Positions 46,457 through 58,100 of a stretch of DNA of 64,000 nt are shown piece by piece. The stretch is from positions 110,727,845 to 110,791,844 of the forward strand of contig CM047805.1 of assembly GCA_026214975.1 (NCBI GenBank), in the 5' to 3' direction. The first letter of the stretch is position 1. Each line of letters opens with the position of its first letter. This DNA is from Gentiana macrophylla (taxonomy: Eukaryota > Streptophyta > Magnoliopsida > Gentianales > Gentianaceae). The notes beneath the pieces are model-generated. The model saw only the letters and a program-made list of their open reading frames with translations. It was not told the origin of the DNA and did no database searches. The position numbers were made by a program, and so were the translations under genes.

Positions 46457-49400
46457 TGATGTGATCCGTAGCCGAATCAGATCCGAAATTGCCGAAGGAC
46501 CGACTGAAGGCACCAATAAGATGAGCACCGCGACCCCTAGCTAACTCGTAACTAAGAACCTTGGTATGACCTCAACCCTTAGATAACCCGTATCTAAGAA
46601 CCTTGGTATACGAACGCCACAAGGTCTGCTCAGAACCTTGATAAGTTCCATTTGGAATCCACCAAACAACGGTTTGGAATCCACCAAAACCAACGTGAGA
46701 AAACTCACCAAAGCTTAAAAGCTTCAAATATAATATATCAAAATTTTTGTCTCTTGATTACAATGACTCTTAATGCCTTTATATAGGCTACAGACTCCAA
46801 GACTAATTGCTAATTTAGCAATGTGGGACAAAATAACTATAAATAAAAACAATAACAAAAATAAAATACTATCTAACCAATGTGGGATAATAAAAGTTAA
46901 CTAAAAATAAATAAAAGACTCCAAATAAATTTGACAAGTTTCTTCTCGATGGGAATCACATCATTCCCTCCCGGTTCCAAAAGGATGTGTCCTCGAATCA
47001 AAAGGATGTCGTAAAATGCACCATCAAGGACAAAACAGGTCGAACCAACAACGAATATCAATGATATGCCCGGATCAAATACAAGGCGGACATGCCACTT
47101 CAAATCAGTATATCTTCGAGATGTTGATGCATACATCACCAAGGAAACCAATGAGTAGTAAACTTGCAGGTGCTCAATGCAAATAATGTTCTCTGGAGCA
47201 GCAACATAGGCATAGGGATTAGAAGCCGGAATAACTGCACAATACACCGCAAAAGGATCAATGAAGGTGTGCTTCGGTTTGCCATCAATGTCAACTGGGA
47301 CAAGATCATCCATAGGAAATATATTGGTTTGATTGGTTATAGCAGATAGCCCAGTTTGCTCCTCAAGCGGATGATCTTCATGTACCTGCAAAGAAGACGA
47401 AGTAGAACTCGAACAAGTGGCCGGTGAAGTAGGACCAACAGTCGCATATGCCTCAATTTTATCCACCACTAATGCAATATCCTCATCTACTTTTGCAACA
47501 TGTATCTCCACCACTTCTTTATTCTCCTCGGTGATTGCCTCTCGCCACAATCGACTCTTGGGCTACATCCACCAATTTTGCTCCAACAACCTCCTCCGTC
47601 TGCCTTCCACTACAACCTCGTTTACATTTTCTGGTGCCTGAGACTCCTCAATCTGAATATTACTTTGTTGCCTAGAGGGTAGAGATTCAAAAACATGTTT
47701 CTTGCCACAAAAGGAAAAAGAATAGCGAGTCCGGGATGCATTATGACGTACATTATGCAAAGATAACCATGATCTCCCAAATATCAAATGTACATCACTC
47801 GGTGGCACCACATCACATGAGACAACGACTTTATAACTTCCAATGGACATTGGAACCCATGCATACCGTGTAACTTTAACCCGATGGTTTCCCAAAACAA
47901 TGTAGTAGGGATGATGAAGTCTTTCCGTCCGCAAGTTTAACTCCTTAACCACATCTTTACTAATTAAATTTTCCTCTTCATCGTGATCAATACACAACTC
48001 ATATTCATAATCTCCAATAAAACATGATGTGTAAAACAAGTTGTTACCTTGAACAACACGGTTACCTCTACCACCACGATCACCTCTACCACTGCGGTTA
48101 TCTCTACCACCACGGTTAAATTGCTCAGTTACTCCCTTTAACATATTCTTCATCTTATTCATCATATCATCAAAACGTTGTTCTATTACCAAATTTTGAT
48201 TCATCATATCTTCAAAATTCCGAAAATAGAAATCCATAGGACTCTCCTTTGACATTACTCAAAATCGAAATTCACCAATAAATAGCACGGCAAGTATCCA
48301 GAATGTCCAAACAAAAATATTCGCCAGTGATTTTAATTTTTTTTTTTTGAGAGGTGTACTAGAATCACGGGTGTGATTAAATACACCAAAGGTGTGAAAC
48401 ACTCGGAAAATTGGCTGCTTCTTTTCTTTTTTTTTTTTTTTTTTTTTTTCCCGGTTCAATGACCAATCAAAAGAAGGTATATGGGTAAATATTGAGTCAA
48501 AGTTTACGGCGGCACATGTGTAAGGATTTCTGGAATTTTTATTTTTTTGTATTGGAAGGACAAAAGGCAAGAATCAAGGGGAAAAAAGAAAAAATAATAA
48601 AAACAAATGGGTTATAGATCGGCTGCTTGCCTTGGGGGATCTCAAGCCGAGGTATAATTATTTTTGTTTTGAAGATGAAAGGACAAAAACGCAGAAGGCT
48701 GGAAAAGAATTGAATTTTTTTTTCTTTTCGTAAAAGGATAGAAAAAAAATGCGGAAAATTAAGGAAATAAAATCTGATGCATTTTTTTTTAAGATCAGCA
48801 ATAAGAAAGCTGTGATTTTTATTTTTTTTTGGGTTTTTTTGAGATTGAAGGGACAAAAACTCACTCACAAAACGAAAGTGCTGGAAGTAAGAAACGAAAA
48901 AAAAATAAATTAGGAGGGATATTTGATACCGTCAGTGTTGTCTCTGATACCAACTGATGTGATCCGTAGCCGAAACAGATCCGAAATTGCCGAAGGACCG
49001 ACTGAAGGCACCAATAAGATGAGCACCGCGACCCCTAGCTAACTCGTAACTAAGAACCTTGGTATGACCTCAACCCTTAGATAACCCGTGATCTAAGAAC
49101 CTTGGTATCTAACGCCACAAAGCGCCCGCCGGAACCTTGATAAGTTCCGTTTGGAATCCACCAAACAACGGTTTGGAATCCACTAAAACCAACGCGAGAA
49201 AACTCACCAAAGCTTAAAAGCTTCAAATATAATATATCAAAATTTTTGTCTCTTGATTACAATGACTCTTAATGCCTTTATATATAAGGCTACTGACTCA
49301 AGACTAATTGCTAATTTAGCAATGTGGGACAAAATAACTATAAATAAAAACAATAACAAAAATAAAATACTATCTAACCAATGTGGGATAATAAAAGTTA

Positions 49401-49464
49401 ACTAAAAATAAATAAAAGACTCCAAATAAATTTGACAAGTTTCTTCTCGATGGGAATCACATCA
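46457..49464 (-). mobile_element. Small non-autonomous LTR element with protease-like ORF
   Basis: 3.0 kb. LTRs are 46457-46963 (507 bp, 3') and 48955-49464 (510 bp, 5'), ends TGATGTGATCC...ATCACATCA. The primer site (minus TGGTATCAGAG, about 48942-48952) abuts the 5' LTR; a purine tract (minus ACCGGGAGGGAA) abuts the 3' LTR. TSD TTAGA at 46452-46456 and TTAGG at 49465-49469 (one mismatch; the copia frame needs TTAGG). It carries a single long ORF with one stop and no RT or integrase, so it depends on another element. Confidence 0.93.
46897..48255 (-). pseudogene. Protease-fold ORF of the small LTR element (one in-frame stop)
   Basis: The ORF starts MSKESPMDFYFRNFEDMMNQ at 48255. It has a Gly/Arg-rich stretch (GGRDNRSGRGDRGGRGNR) that could bind RNA, then a retropepsin-like domain (YELCIDHDEEENLIS, VVVSCDVVP, VHLIFGRSWLSLHNVRH). 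A TAG at 47563-47565 is followed in the same frame by a second block of about 217 codons running into the 3' LTR (stop at 46897). The catalytic D-S/T-G of aspartic proteases is replaced by DHDEEEN, so cleavage activity is unlikely. The second block (VPVDIDGKPKHTFIDPFAV) is not recognised. It may act as a structural, gag-like protein. Confidence 0.7.
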
Positions 49465-50387
49465 TTAGGGATGGCTTGTCCTTGCACGTTCTGGTCTATG
49501 TTGATGATTTGCTCATTGCTGGCTCTTCTTCTGCAGTGGTTCTTCGCTTTAAATAGTATTTTCATTCTTGTTTCCATATGAAAGATTTGGGGCCCTTGAA
49601 GTATTTTCTTGGCATCAAGGTTGCTCGTAGCCCTGTTGGACTTTTTCTTTCTCAGCGCCAACATACTCTGGATATTTTACGTGAGACGGGTATGTTAGGC
49701 TGTAGGCCTGTTGATACTCCCATGGACCAAAATCATCACATGGCTACTCTTTAGGGGGAGCCCTTTTCTTGCCCCGATCAGTATCGTCGTCTTATGGGTC
49801 GGTTGGTTTATCTCTCTGTTACTCGTCCTGAGCTCAGCTATGCGGCCCATACTTTGGCTCAGTTTTTGAGTCGGCCCCTAGTACACCATTAGGATGCCGT
49901 TATTCGAGTTCTCCGTTATTTGAAGAGTAGTCCGGGATAGGGTATTTTGCTTCGTGCTGATTCTGATTTGCTTTGTTGCGTTTTGCGATAGTGATTGGGC
50001 GGCATGTCCTCTCACTCGCCGTTCTTTGTCCGCTTATTTGGTGTTTCTTGGTCTCTCCCCAGTTTCTTGGAAGACTAAAAAGCAGCACACTGTGTCTCGT
50101 TCCTCGGCAGAGGCCGAATATCGTGCTATGGCTGTCGCTGCGTGTGAATTGAAGTGGTTATATTCCTTGCTTTCATCTCTTGGTCTTTCGCATCCCGCTC
50201 CGATGCGTTTGTTTTGTGACAGCCAGTCCGCTCTTCATATTGCTCGTAATCCCGCCTTCCATGATCGCACTAAACATATTGAGGTTGATTGTCATTTTGT
50301 TCGTGATGAACTTCTTTCGAATAATATTATGACTGCGCATGTTCCTACTAGTCATCAGTTGGCTGACATTTTGACAAAAGGCTCTTA
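49465..50387 (+). pseudogene. Copia RT end and RNase H
   Basis: It resumes RT with LHVLVYVDDLLIAG (about 49480-49520), MKDLGPLKYFLGIKVA, TPMDQNHHM and YRRLMGRLVYLSVTRPELSY, then RNase H ([25 protein letters not shown] at about 50098, [29 protein letters not shown]), stop at 50386. Several TAG codons replace likely Gln codons (49553, 49752, 49890). It is followed by a polypurine tract TTGAGGGGGAG and the 3' LTR. Confidence 0.92.
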
Positions 50388-50459
50388 GGAAACCGACGTT
50401 TACTTTCTTATTGCGCAAGTTAGGCATTTGTAACCCTCACGCTCCAACTTGAGGGGGAG

Positions 50460-50606
50460 TGTTACGGTGTTATTATTAGTATATAAGGGTATATTTGTCT
50501 TGTTATGTACAAAGGTGTAATTAGGGTTTCCTATACTTGTACTATAAATACCGGAGCTTATGTAATACAACATATACAGTTTCTCATATTCCTTGTGACT
50601 TTAACA
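50460..50606 (+). repeat. 3' LTR of the copia element (147 bp)
   Basis: It starts TGTTACGG after the purine tract and ends ...CTTTAACA. A TATA-like box (ACTATAAATA) is at about 50540. It is unusually short but complete at both ends. Confidence 0.85.
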
Positions 50607-50940
50607 TTATGTGTTACACATGTCAATGCTCAAGATCAACTAGCAGATCGCCTCACTAGTCTCTACCACGTCCACTTTTCGACATCAACGAAGCAAGTTG
50701 AGCCTCCGACCTCAGGGAACTTGAAGGGTGATAATAGGAGTAAAACGTAAATTTATGTAAATATATGTAACATCATTTTGTACGTCTTTTTATATTTGTC
50801 ACGTTTGTCACATGTTGATTAGCTAGCATTTATTTTAGAATCTTCTAGATCTCCCATTGGTTGTATAAATATATACACTTGTATCGTATTCTTTGAAGTG
50901 TGAATAATCTCAATCAAAATTTTTTCAAGTTATTACTTAT
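50607..50940 (+). pseudogene. Tail of a second copia copy with LTR start
   Basis: HVNAQDQLADRLTSL matches the end of a copia RNase H, followed by a purine-rich stretch (GGGAACTTGAAGGG, about 50716) and then an LTR-like sequence starting TGATAATAGG (about 50729) with TATA at about 50864. The previous copia element probably inserted into this one. Confidence 0.6.
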
Positions 50941-50946
50941 AATGTG

Positions 50947-50950
<4 letters not shown>

Positions 50951-51041
<91 letters not shown>
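50951..51041. repeat. (TA)45 microsatellite
   Basis: About 90 bp of uninterrupted TA. Confidence 0.95.
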
Positions 51042-51043
<2 letters not shown>

Positions 51044-52183
51044 CAAATCACTAATCCAACTTCAATCAAATCCTGTATTTTAGATGAAGTTTTTATGCCA
51101 GTATATCCAAATACATTTAATTAGAAGGTAAACAAATCAATCCACACAAGGACGCACTCTCGCATATAATCACAGTCTTGGCAACAACAACTTTCCGTAT
51201 TTTAGGTAACTTACCTTAACTAACCGATATCAATGATCATCTCTTTTTAGTAAAAAGGCACAATCCGGCCGTACACGTATTTTTAGGTGATTTTCTAATT
51301 TATAAATAACTTATTTACAAAATAATAAAAAGTGAAAATTAGGTTTTAGTCTACTTTCCCCTGTATATAAATTTTATGGGAAATTATGGATAAGGACACA
51401 ATCAGGAATATTTTTAAGTAACAGGACAACTACATATTTTTTATAAGGAGAATGACCACAAAGATAATTTTATAGCGAGAAAAGACAACAATAAATCTCG
51501 AAAATCGGTGAATTTCGGCATTGAATTCAAAATCGGTGAATTTAAATAAATGAATTTTGAAAATTAGTGAATTTCTAAGAATGAATTTAAATAACGAATT
51601 TGAAACAGGTGAATTTATTTGTGAATAAATAGTTTTATTCTTTACGCAAAAGTTTCAAAAGACTTTCCTTCTACTCAATTGATGAAATATTTTTGTCCTT
51701 CTCCCTCATTCCTCCTAAATTTTAATCCAGTTTGTATTTCTTTTGTTGATTTAAGGACAAAATAAAATTAACCGGACTAAAATACCCTTACTACCGTCAA
51801 AATAAAAAAAAAAAAAAAGACGCCGCTCCATTGTCGGTGACGAAAGATTTTCCTACCTGCTGAGACTTGAGCTTCTTCCCAAGGCTGTGCGCATACGAAG
51901 CCAACTCTTTCTTTTTATTGTTAGATTTGGCAGGTTCCCCGTAGATTCTTTATTATTTGGAATCTTATCCACATTTCGTTCAAAAACCTCTTCTAAACCC
52001 TCTGAAACAATCCCATTAATTCCCAAATTAATCATCCTCCTCACTCTTAAGTTCCCGATCGAGCTCAGCCTTTGAAACGACAACTTTCGGGAGCTCCATA
52101 GATGTCTACGCGAAAAAAAGCTCCGGGCAGCCACCAGCGAAAGTATCGTCAGACACGAATCGGATCGCGGTACGAAACCAGAA
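51042..52183. other. Non-coding, AT-rich
   Basis: No gene can be supported. At 51500-51620 the words GGTGAATTT and GAATTTAAATAA recur as a degenerate repeat. Confidence 0.5.
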
Positions 52184-52287
52184 ATGGCGATGATTGCATT
52201 GAGGAGGGAGGGAAGACGCTTTGCTAGCCCTTACGTACATTTCTCTACTCCATTGAACCCGATTCGATCATCTCTCGTGCAATCAGA
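52184..52287 (+). CDS. Possible first exon with a mitochondrial-type presequence
   Basis: ATG at 52184 opens MAMIALRREGRRFASPYVHF, an Arg-rich start without acidic residues apart from one Glu, like a mitochondrial targeting peptide. It ends at a strong donor (GA|GTAAGATCC, 52288). A possible acceptor is at 52518-52519 (TTTCAG). Beyond it the frame stays open but enters the GATC-rich low-complexity tract, so no further domain is seen. I do not recognise the gene. It may be the orphaned first exon of a gene truncated by the mobile-element traffic, or a chance ORF. Confidence 0.25.
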
Positions 52288-52550
52288 GTAAGATCCATGA
52301 TGCTGTAGGAAATGCTTCATGTTATTTTTTCCTTTTTATCGGTGTCCTGCATGTAATGTGTGACTTCTATTCAGAGGTTAAGTCTCAGGTTTGTTTCTTC
52401 AGATCTTCCTAGTGGCTGAATTATATTGTAACTCAGTGCCTTGGTAGTTAATTGTGTTAATATATACACTTTTTTTCAATTTGTTATCTTTACATTCAGT
52501 ACTGTTTACTAACTTTCAGGAACTCAAATTATCGGACAAAGACATTAAAA

Positions 52551-52940
52551 ATGGTGATCACTGCATTGCGGTGCCAACGATCGTCGTCGCGCTGCCGCGG
52601 TGGTCATCGACGGGGTGTGGTCATCGCATCACGGTGGTCAATCGTCGGGGTAACGATCGTGGTGGTGGCGCATTGCGGTGGTCGATCACGGTCAACGGTG
52701 GCCATCATCACGGATCACGTCATTTGCATCGACGTGGTAACGATCGTGGTGAGTCGACATCGAGGTCAGATTGCATTGCGATGGTCGATCGTCGTCGTCG
52801 CGGTGGTCAATGATCGAGAATGGTTATCGATCACGCGGTGGCAATGCGTCGTCATGATCATCATCGGGTGATCAATGCGTAATGGTGCCATCATTTGAAT
52901 CACGGTAATCGATCGTGAATTGGTTATTGTGTCGCGATTG
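52551..52940. repeat. GATC/CGATCG-rich low-complexity tract
   Basis: About 390 bp built from shuffled words CGATCG, GGTGGTCGATC, GATCACGG and ATCGTGG. It is much more GC-rich than its surroundings, with no fixed period. Confidence 0.7.
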
Positions 52941-53048
52941 TCACGTTAAAATAAAAATAAAACCTTTCAGCGCCTGAAGGAAAAAAAAAAAAAAAAAAAA
53001 GATGTTTCACCGCCTCGTTTATAAATATAATAATAATAATAAAAAATA

Positions 53049-53228
53049 GGGTAAAATGTTAAAAAAGACAATTTAGGTGTAGTATTAGGGATTTAGTCCA
53101 GTGACATTGTTTTTATGTCATTAAGGACAAATTATGTTGTCCATGGACCATTATACCCTTGCTTTTATTTTTTTTAACAGTTAAAAAATCGCATACTTGC
53201 CTTATTCCTGCGAATTCGTCATTAGGTT
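53049..53228 (+). repeat. Left terminal inverted repeat of the MULE
   Basis: It mirrors 60890-61067. The similarity is nearly perfect to about 53184 and weaker beyond. In MULEs these ends bind transposase and act as promoters for the internal genes. Confidence 0.93.
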
Positions 53229-53512
53229 TCCCTAATATGCGCTCCTTGAGTAGGGGAGGCAATAAATCGTGGGTTATGCAGTTGGTCGGCAGTTTTCTTC
53301 CAATTTGGATGAGGAACCGTCAAAAACAAATAAAATCCTCAAGACTTCCAACTTCTCCTGCCAGAAAGAAGTGGCAAAATCAACTGTGACATACAACTTG
53401 TTCTGGAAATACGAAATTACAACAAAAGAAGTGAAATTCGTATGGCATCCTAGCGCAATTGTGGTGGGTCTGTGAAAACAGAGAAGAAGAACAGGACAAA
53501 CCAACTGCAAGA

Positions 53513-56500
53513 ATGGAAGAACAAAAGTAAGTTGATGAACTCAAATTATTGATCTGTAACGATGTAGAAGAATAAGGTGATTTAAATTCACAAAAAGCTT
53601 GAATTTGGTAAGGAAATGAAATGATAATTTGTCGTATTGTGCAAATGTTTCGATCAAAACAGTGTAAAGCATATGCTAAATGGTTATAGTGGAAGTCGTA
53701 TTGTGGAAATGTAATGAATTGAAGTGTAGTAACATGTGAATGGGTGTTAAAGGAAACTGCAAATAATATGAAGTCAATGTTGAAATAGGATTTTTTTACA
53801 AGGAATTTGAAAATTATCTGGTAATGTATGAATTTTGTGTAAACTTAGTTAAGAGTATATGTGATTCCACTAATGAATGGGCATATGTATAAATTCTGAT
53901 GACAGTGGAAGTTGTTAAAGAAAAGTTGTCGAGTGGGCATATGAATACAGCAGAAGATAAAACAGATTTTGGGCCATGGATAGAGTTGCACTTGAAAGTG
54001 TGCATGTAAGTGAATAGAAAGAGTGCCTAGAATATGAGATAGTGACATTAAGTGCCAGAGTAATGTATGGACGGAAAGTGACTTATGCTCCTCAAATGCA
54101 TCTTGTGTAGAAAAATTGTGTTTATTTTTTAATTTTCTTTAAAAGTTTGAATAATATATGCAAAAGTGGAACAAATCCTAAGACTGTATAGTCATATATA
54201 TGATGGTAATGTAAATTGTTTGAAGCTAACAATACAATGTGAATGCGACAGGATGACACAGTATAGATGCGGCATGAATGGGATAATAACACTATTCAAG
54301 GATGTGAGAAACTCAATAACAGCAGCACACCGTGAGCAGATGAGAAGAACACCATTCAGACATTTGTTCAACGCAATTGACGAGCAACAAGTGTATTCAG
54401 TACGGAAGAAAGATAAGATTCTAGATGATGTATTGGAAGCGTATGATAAGAGTGAGAGAGCATTCAAATTTGGAAGCCGTTATTACAAGCCCACAAGAAT
54501 GGATGTGAAGTTAATCTTTGGAATTGAGGATGGAACAGCAGACATGGGCAACATAAAAGAACATGGGAAGAATGCTTCTGAGTTTGGCCCAAGGATTTTT
54601 GGCAACGTTCCGAGAATATGTACTAGTGTGGTTAAGGAGAAAGTGCGAGAACTAGTGAATAACGAAGACGAGACGTCAGTTGCAGACACAGTAAAGTTAA
54701 TGTGCCTAGTCCTCTTGCAGACAATATTCTTCCCAAACACAGGATCGTATATCGCATGGGGTTATCTACACTATGTAGATAATTTTGTAAGGATGAACTG
54801 TTTTGATTGGTCAGAGCAGATTCGAAAATATCTAATGGATGGGCTGAATAGGGAGTGGGATCATCCAACCAAAGTGAAGGGCTGCACTATTTTCCTTCTG
54901 GTAATATATTTATGAATTAAGAATTTTAGGTACGACTGTCATGAAAGTTTATTGACATGATTATATTCCAATGCAGTATTGGTTTTGCGAGCGATCAGCT
55001 AAAGTGAAGGACAGATTTACAACTGAAAATGCTGGAATGATAGCAACAACGGAAAACGGAAACCAATCAGTTTCGATAAAAGGGATACCAAGATTAACCA
55101 AGTGGAAGCTTACAGACCTCGAGAACGTGATTACGAAGAATGAGTTACGGATACTACAAGACAATGAAGTAAGTGCATAAAAAAACATATACTGACATAC
55201 ACATGTATTGGAAAATATATGAATTTTTTCGAAGAATGTATTGGAAAATATAGTAAATATTATTAATTTGATTGGACGAGGCTACTGTTAGGGGAAGTAT
55301 ATGTGGAATATGAAAGTGTCTGGGCTTTTTAGTCCCACATTATTGTTGCATGGTTCTCACATTAAACTGGTTATATGCTGTATAGTTCAATGCAGAAGAA
55401 CTGAGGCCAACAATTGAAGAACAGATGATAATTGAATCCTTGACAGAATCGCTAAAACCAGAGGATTATTTGATTGTTGCCGACTCCGATGTGGAGGATA
55501 CAATAACTCAACAGAAAGCGATCACAGAGACGCTGAAACAAAACACAAACAGAGTGGAAGAGGCAAAGTCAACAAAGACAATGAGTAGAGATGAAGACGA
55601 TGACATTTCAGAAGCAAGTATGAAAAAGGGTAAAGAAAAAGGTGATGAATCTAAAATTCCGGGGGATGTCGACTGGGCTGGCCCTTCCTTCTCCTTGTTT
55701 CTAACTCAAGAATTTTCAGGGGAAGCATCTGAAAAGGTAAAAGAGATATGGGAAAGATTGATGGGCCAAATTTATTTTATATTCTGTACATGAAACAGTA
55801 TAGTGTGGTTGTGAATTTGTAGATTGAAGATGAAGCGTTAATGAGCATTGAAGGTTTGAATGTGGAGATGAATCAGGCAATGGTGAAAATCAGTAATACG
55901 AGCGAATTACAAGAAGATGTGCCGCAAACTGAGAAGATATGCAAACGTATAAGTGAACAGGTTAGAATATCCAAACAAAATGTAAAATCCATTGTTAACT
56001 ATTTATGTATGCACAATGAAACTTTATGCTGGTTACTAAAGTTAATGTATGTTGTAGCATGAAGAGTTCTTTAACGGACCTGCAAACAATGAGAAGGACA
56101 AACAGAGTAAAGAAGAAAAGATGGTGATAGCAAAGCTTGAGGCAAAAGTCGTGGAGCTAAAAAGAGACAACGCTGTACTAATGATGAAAATGAAGGCTTT
56201 AGAGAAGGAGACAGTTGAAGCAAGAATTACGGCTGACGAGAAAGTAGCCCAAAATACAGAAATGATGGATGATATGCACAATCTCAGGCTAACAAGGAAT
56301 CGATTGGTTGACTCTCTTAGCGATGCAAAGAAAAAAAATAAAGAGCTCGAGTACAAGGAAAAAAGATTAGAGGCGTATGCAAGAAATTTGCATGAAAGAG
56401 TGGATACTCTACAAAAGGAAGTGCAAAAATCTGAAAAGGGGGATGCGCAACAATCTAAAGCTGTGGAGTCAAGAACAACACTTCTTGAGTCAATTGAAGG

Positions 56501-56882
56501 AAGACTTTCGGTGTTAGAAAACCAAGGACGGATTGATAGGAAAAAAATCAAAGAGATGCAAGGAGCAATGGAAGAACAATGTGGAATGATTAAAATATTA
56601 AAAGAAACAGTGGAAGAACGTGACAGGGAGCTAAAGGTGCACGTAAAACAAATACAAGACATCAAGGAAGCGCTCGAAAGACGAAACAGAGGAGCAAGCA
56701 GCGACGCGCTACATGCACTCTCACAAAGTATTGGAGAAAGCGTAAAAGTCGGGAAAGAAAATATTGAACCGAATTCATTAGCAGAAAGGGTGAAGGAAGG
56801 GAGAGTAAGAAAAAGAGTTCAAGATGAAAATTTTGAATACCGAATGGATAAGAAACAAGGTAGGAAATGCAATAACGGGTAG
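53513..56882 (+). CDS. MULE accessory gene, about 722 aa, unknown function
   Basis: Six exons fit by frame and splice sites: 53513-53526, 54252-54900, 54977-55168, 55386-55736, 55823-55960 and 56058-56882, giving 723 codons with the stop and no break. All introns are GT-AG. Residues about 1-285 look globular (YRCGMNGIITLFKDVRN, YYKPTRMDVKLIFGIEDG, MCLVLLQTIFFPN, MNCFDWSEQIRKYLM, GCTIFLL/YWFCE). Residues about 290-450 are acidic and disordered-looking. Residues about 470-670 are a long coiled coil (LEAKVVELKRDNAVLMMKMK, LEYKEKRLEAYARNLHERVD), ending in a basic tail (RVRKRVQDENF...KKQGRK). The first part recalls proteins that MULEs carry fused to Ulp1-type proteases, but no protease domain is present. 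The start is chosen because exon 1 splices in frame; transcription probably begins in the left TIR. Confidence 0.75.
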
Positions 56883-58100
56883 TAAACAAGTAGAAGTGGA
56901 TGTGCTTAAGTATTCCTTAATTTCTAGTACTGCAGTTTGTATGTAAGGATTGTTACATGAACTGGTAATATTATGTAAAGTTAACTATGGTTTGTGTAAG
57001 CTACTTTCTACCAACGTGTTCTGTTAATGGTACGTAGTGAGTATTGCGTATGTGCATTTGCAACATGATATAGTGTACCTTTCTATTTTTTTTTTCGAAA
57101 TATTGTTGCAGCTGCATTGAACATGTATTGACTGATTTGGCCAAAAAGCAGTAAGTGTAAGTGTCACATGGTCTTGGAGTTCACCAAGTAGAAAGGTGTC
57201 TGAAGCTGGCCACTTAACACTGTAACCCCAAAGTGTAACGGTGACAACATTATTTCTCCGGCATAAAACAAACAAGAGTAAACCAAATGCTAAAACCGAA
57301 CCTTGAACCGTCTACATTAATATATACATAGTATTATTCATATACTTGGCAGAATCATTTACAAATGAAACATGTGAAGATAACACAAAAAAAGAAGATG
57401 CCGGAAAATGTAGACATCAGTGTACTACAAGTGGAAATGGAAAACCACAAGAATGTTGACAGTACAACTATTCTCCTGATTCACTCATAAGAACATCAGA
57501 GTTTTGTGAAGTCCTCAGTCCATAAGTATCCGAACGAAGAAGATGAAGTACACCAGTCCAGCAACAAGATGCCACAAAACCAAGATAAATGGAACGCACT
57601 CAAATCTAAAATGCAACGAAAAAAAAGAGAGATTGGGAGACAGAATAAATGCAAAACACGGCCTATTACTATGCAATCTTTCTTTGTTACCCGTAATTCC
57701 CGTTAATCCCCATCATCACGACATCTGTACAATGTCACAGGTTGACTAATTGATTAGCTTAGCCTTTCATAATGGATTCAAGAATGCAATCATTTCATGC
57801 CTTTTACTATAACTGGACTCGTGAGATTGAGAAATGGATGTGAAAAATTAAAATAGAAAATGTGCAGTAATGAATGAGTGAGAATAGTGCAACCAATAAA
57901 GCACATTTACCTGAGAAGAAACATAAACAAAAAATAGCTACAAGTTGTATATAATACATAAATGAAACAAGAAGTTTGTAGAAATCACCAACAGAAACAT
58001 TACATAGAATTCTCCAACGGAAATAGTACCACACAACAGTAGTAAAATATGAGTCACATACATGTCTTACACAGAAAATAAACAAGAAACAGTGACAATT
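56883..58100. other. Spacer between the convergent MULE genes
   Basis: 1.2 kb, AT-rich, holding the 3' ends of both genes. No other ORF or RNA gene could be supported. Confidence 0.6.

Larger units (their letters stand above)
32691..50606 (+). mobile_element. Ty1/copia retrotransposon interrupted by three insertions
   Basis: Copia pieces lie at 32691-32831, 41679-42015, 43737-46456 and 49465-50606 and read continuously once three later elements are removed, each at its own 5-bp TSD. Domain order gag, protease, integrase, RT, RNase H is diagnostic for copia. The 3' LTR is only 147 bp (50460-50606). The 5' LTR and the beginning of gag are missing to the left. Several CAG-to-TAG and TGG-to-TGA type stops show methylation-linked decay. 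Confidence 0.9.

Noticed and set aside
51853..52134. Minus-strand Arg/Ser-rich ORF resembling a targeting peptide, head to head with the possible exon at 52184
   Set aside because: It opens with GTG, not ATG, has no clear splice sites, and nothing downstream supports a gene.
52520..52560. A fragment of the complex I 51-kDa subunit gene, suggested by the words KLSDKD
   Set aside because: The match is a few residues in a frame that does not join the upstream exon, and it does not continue.
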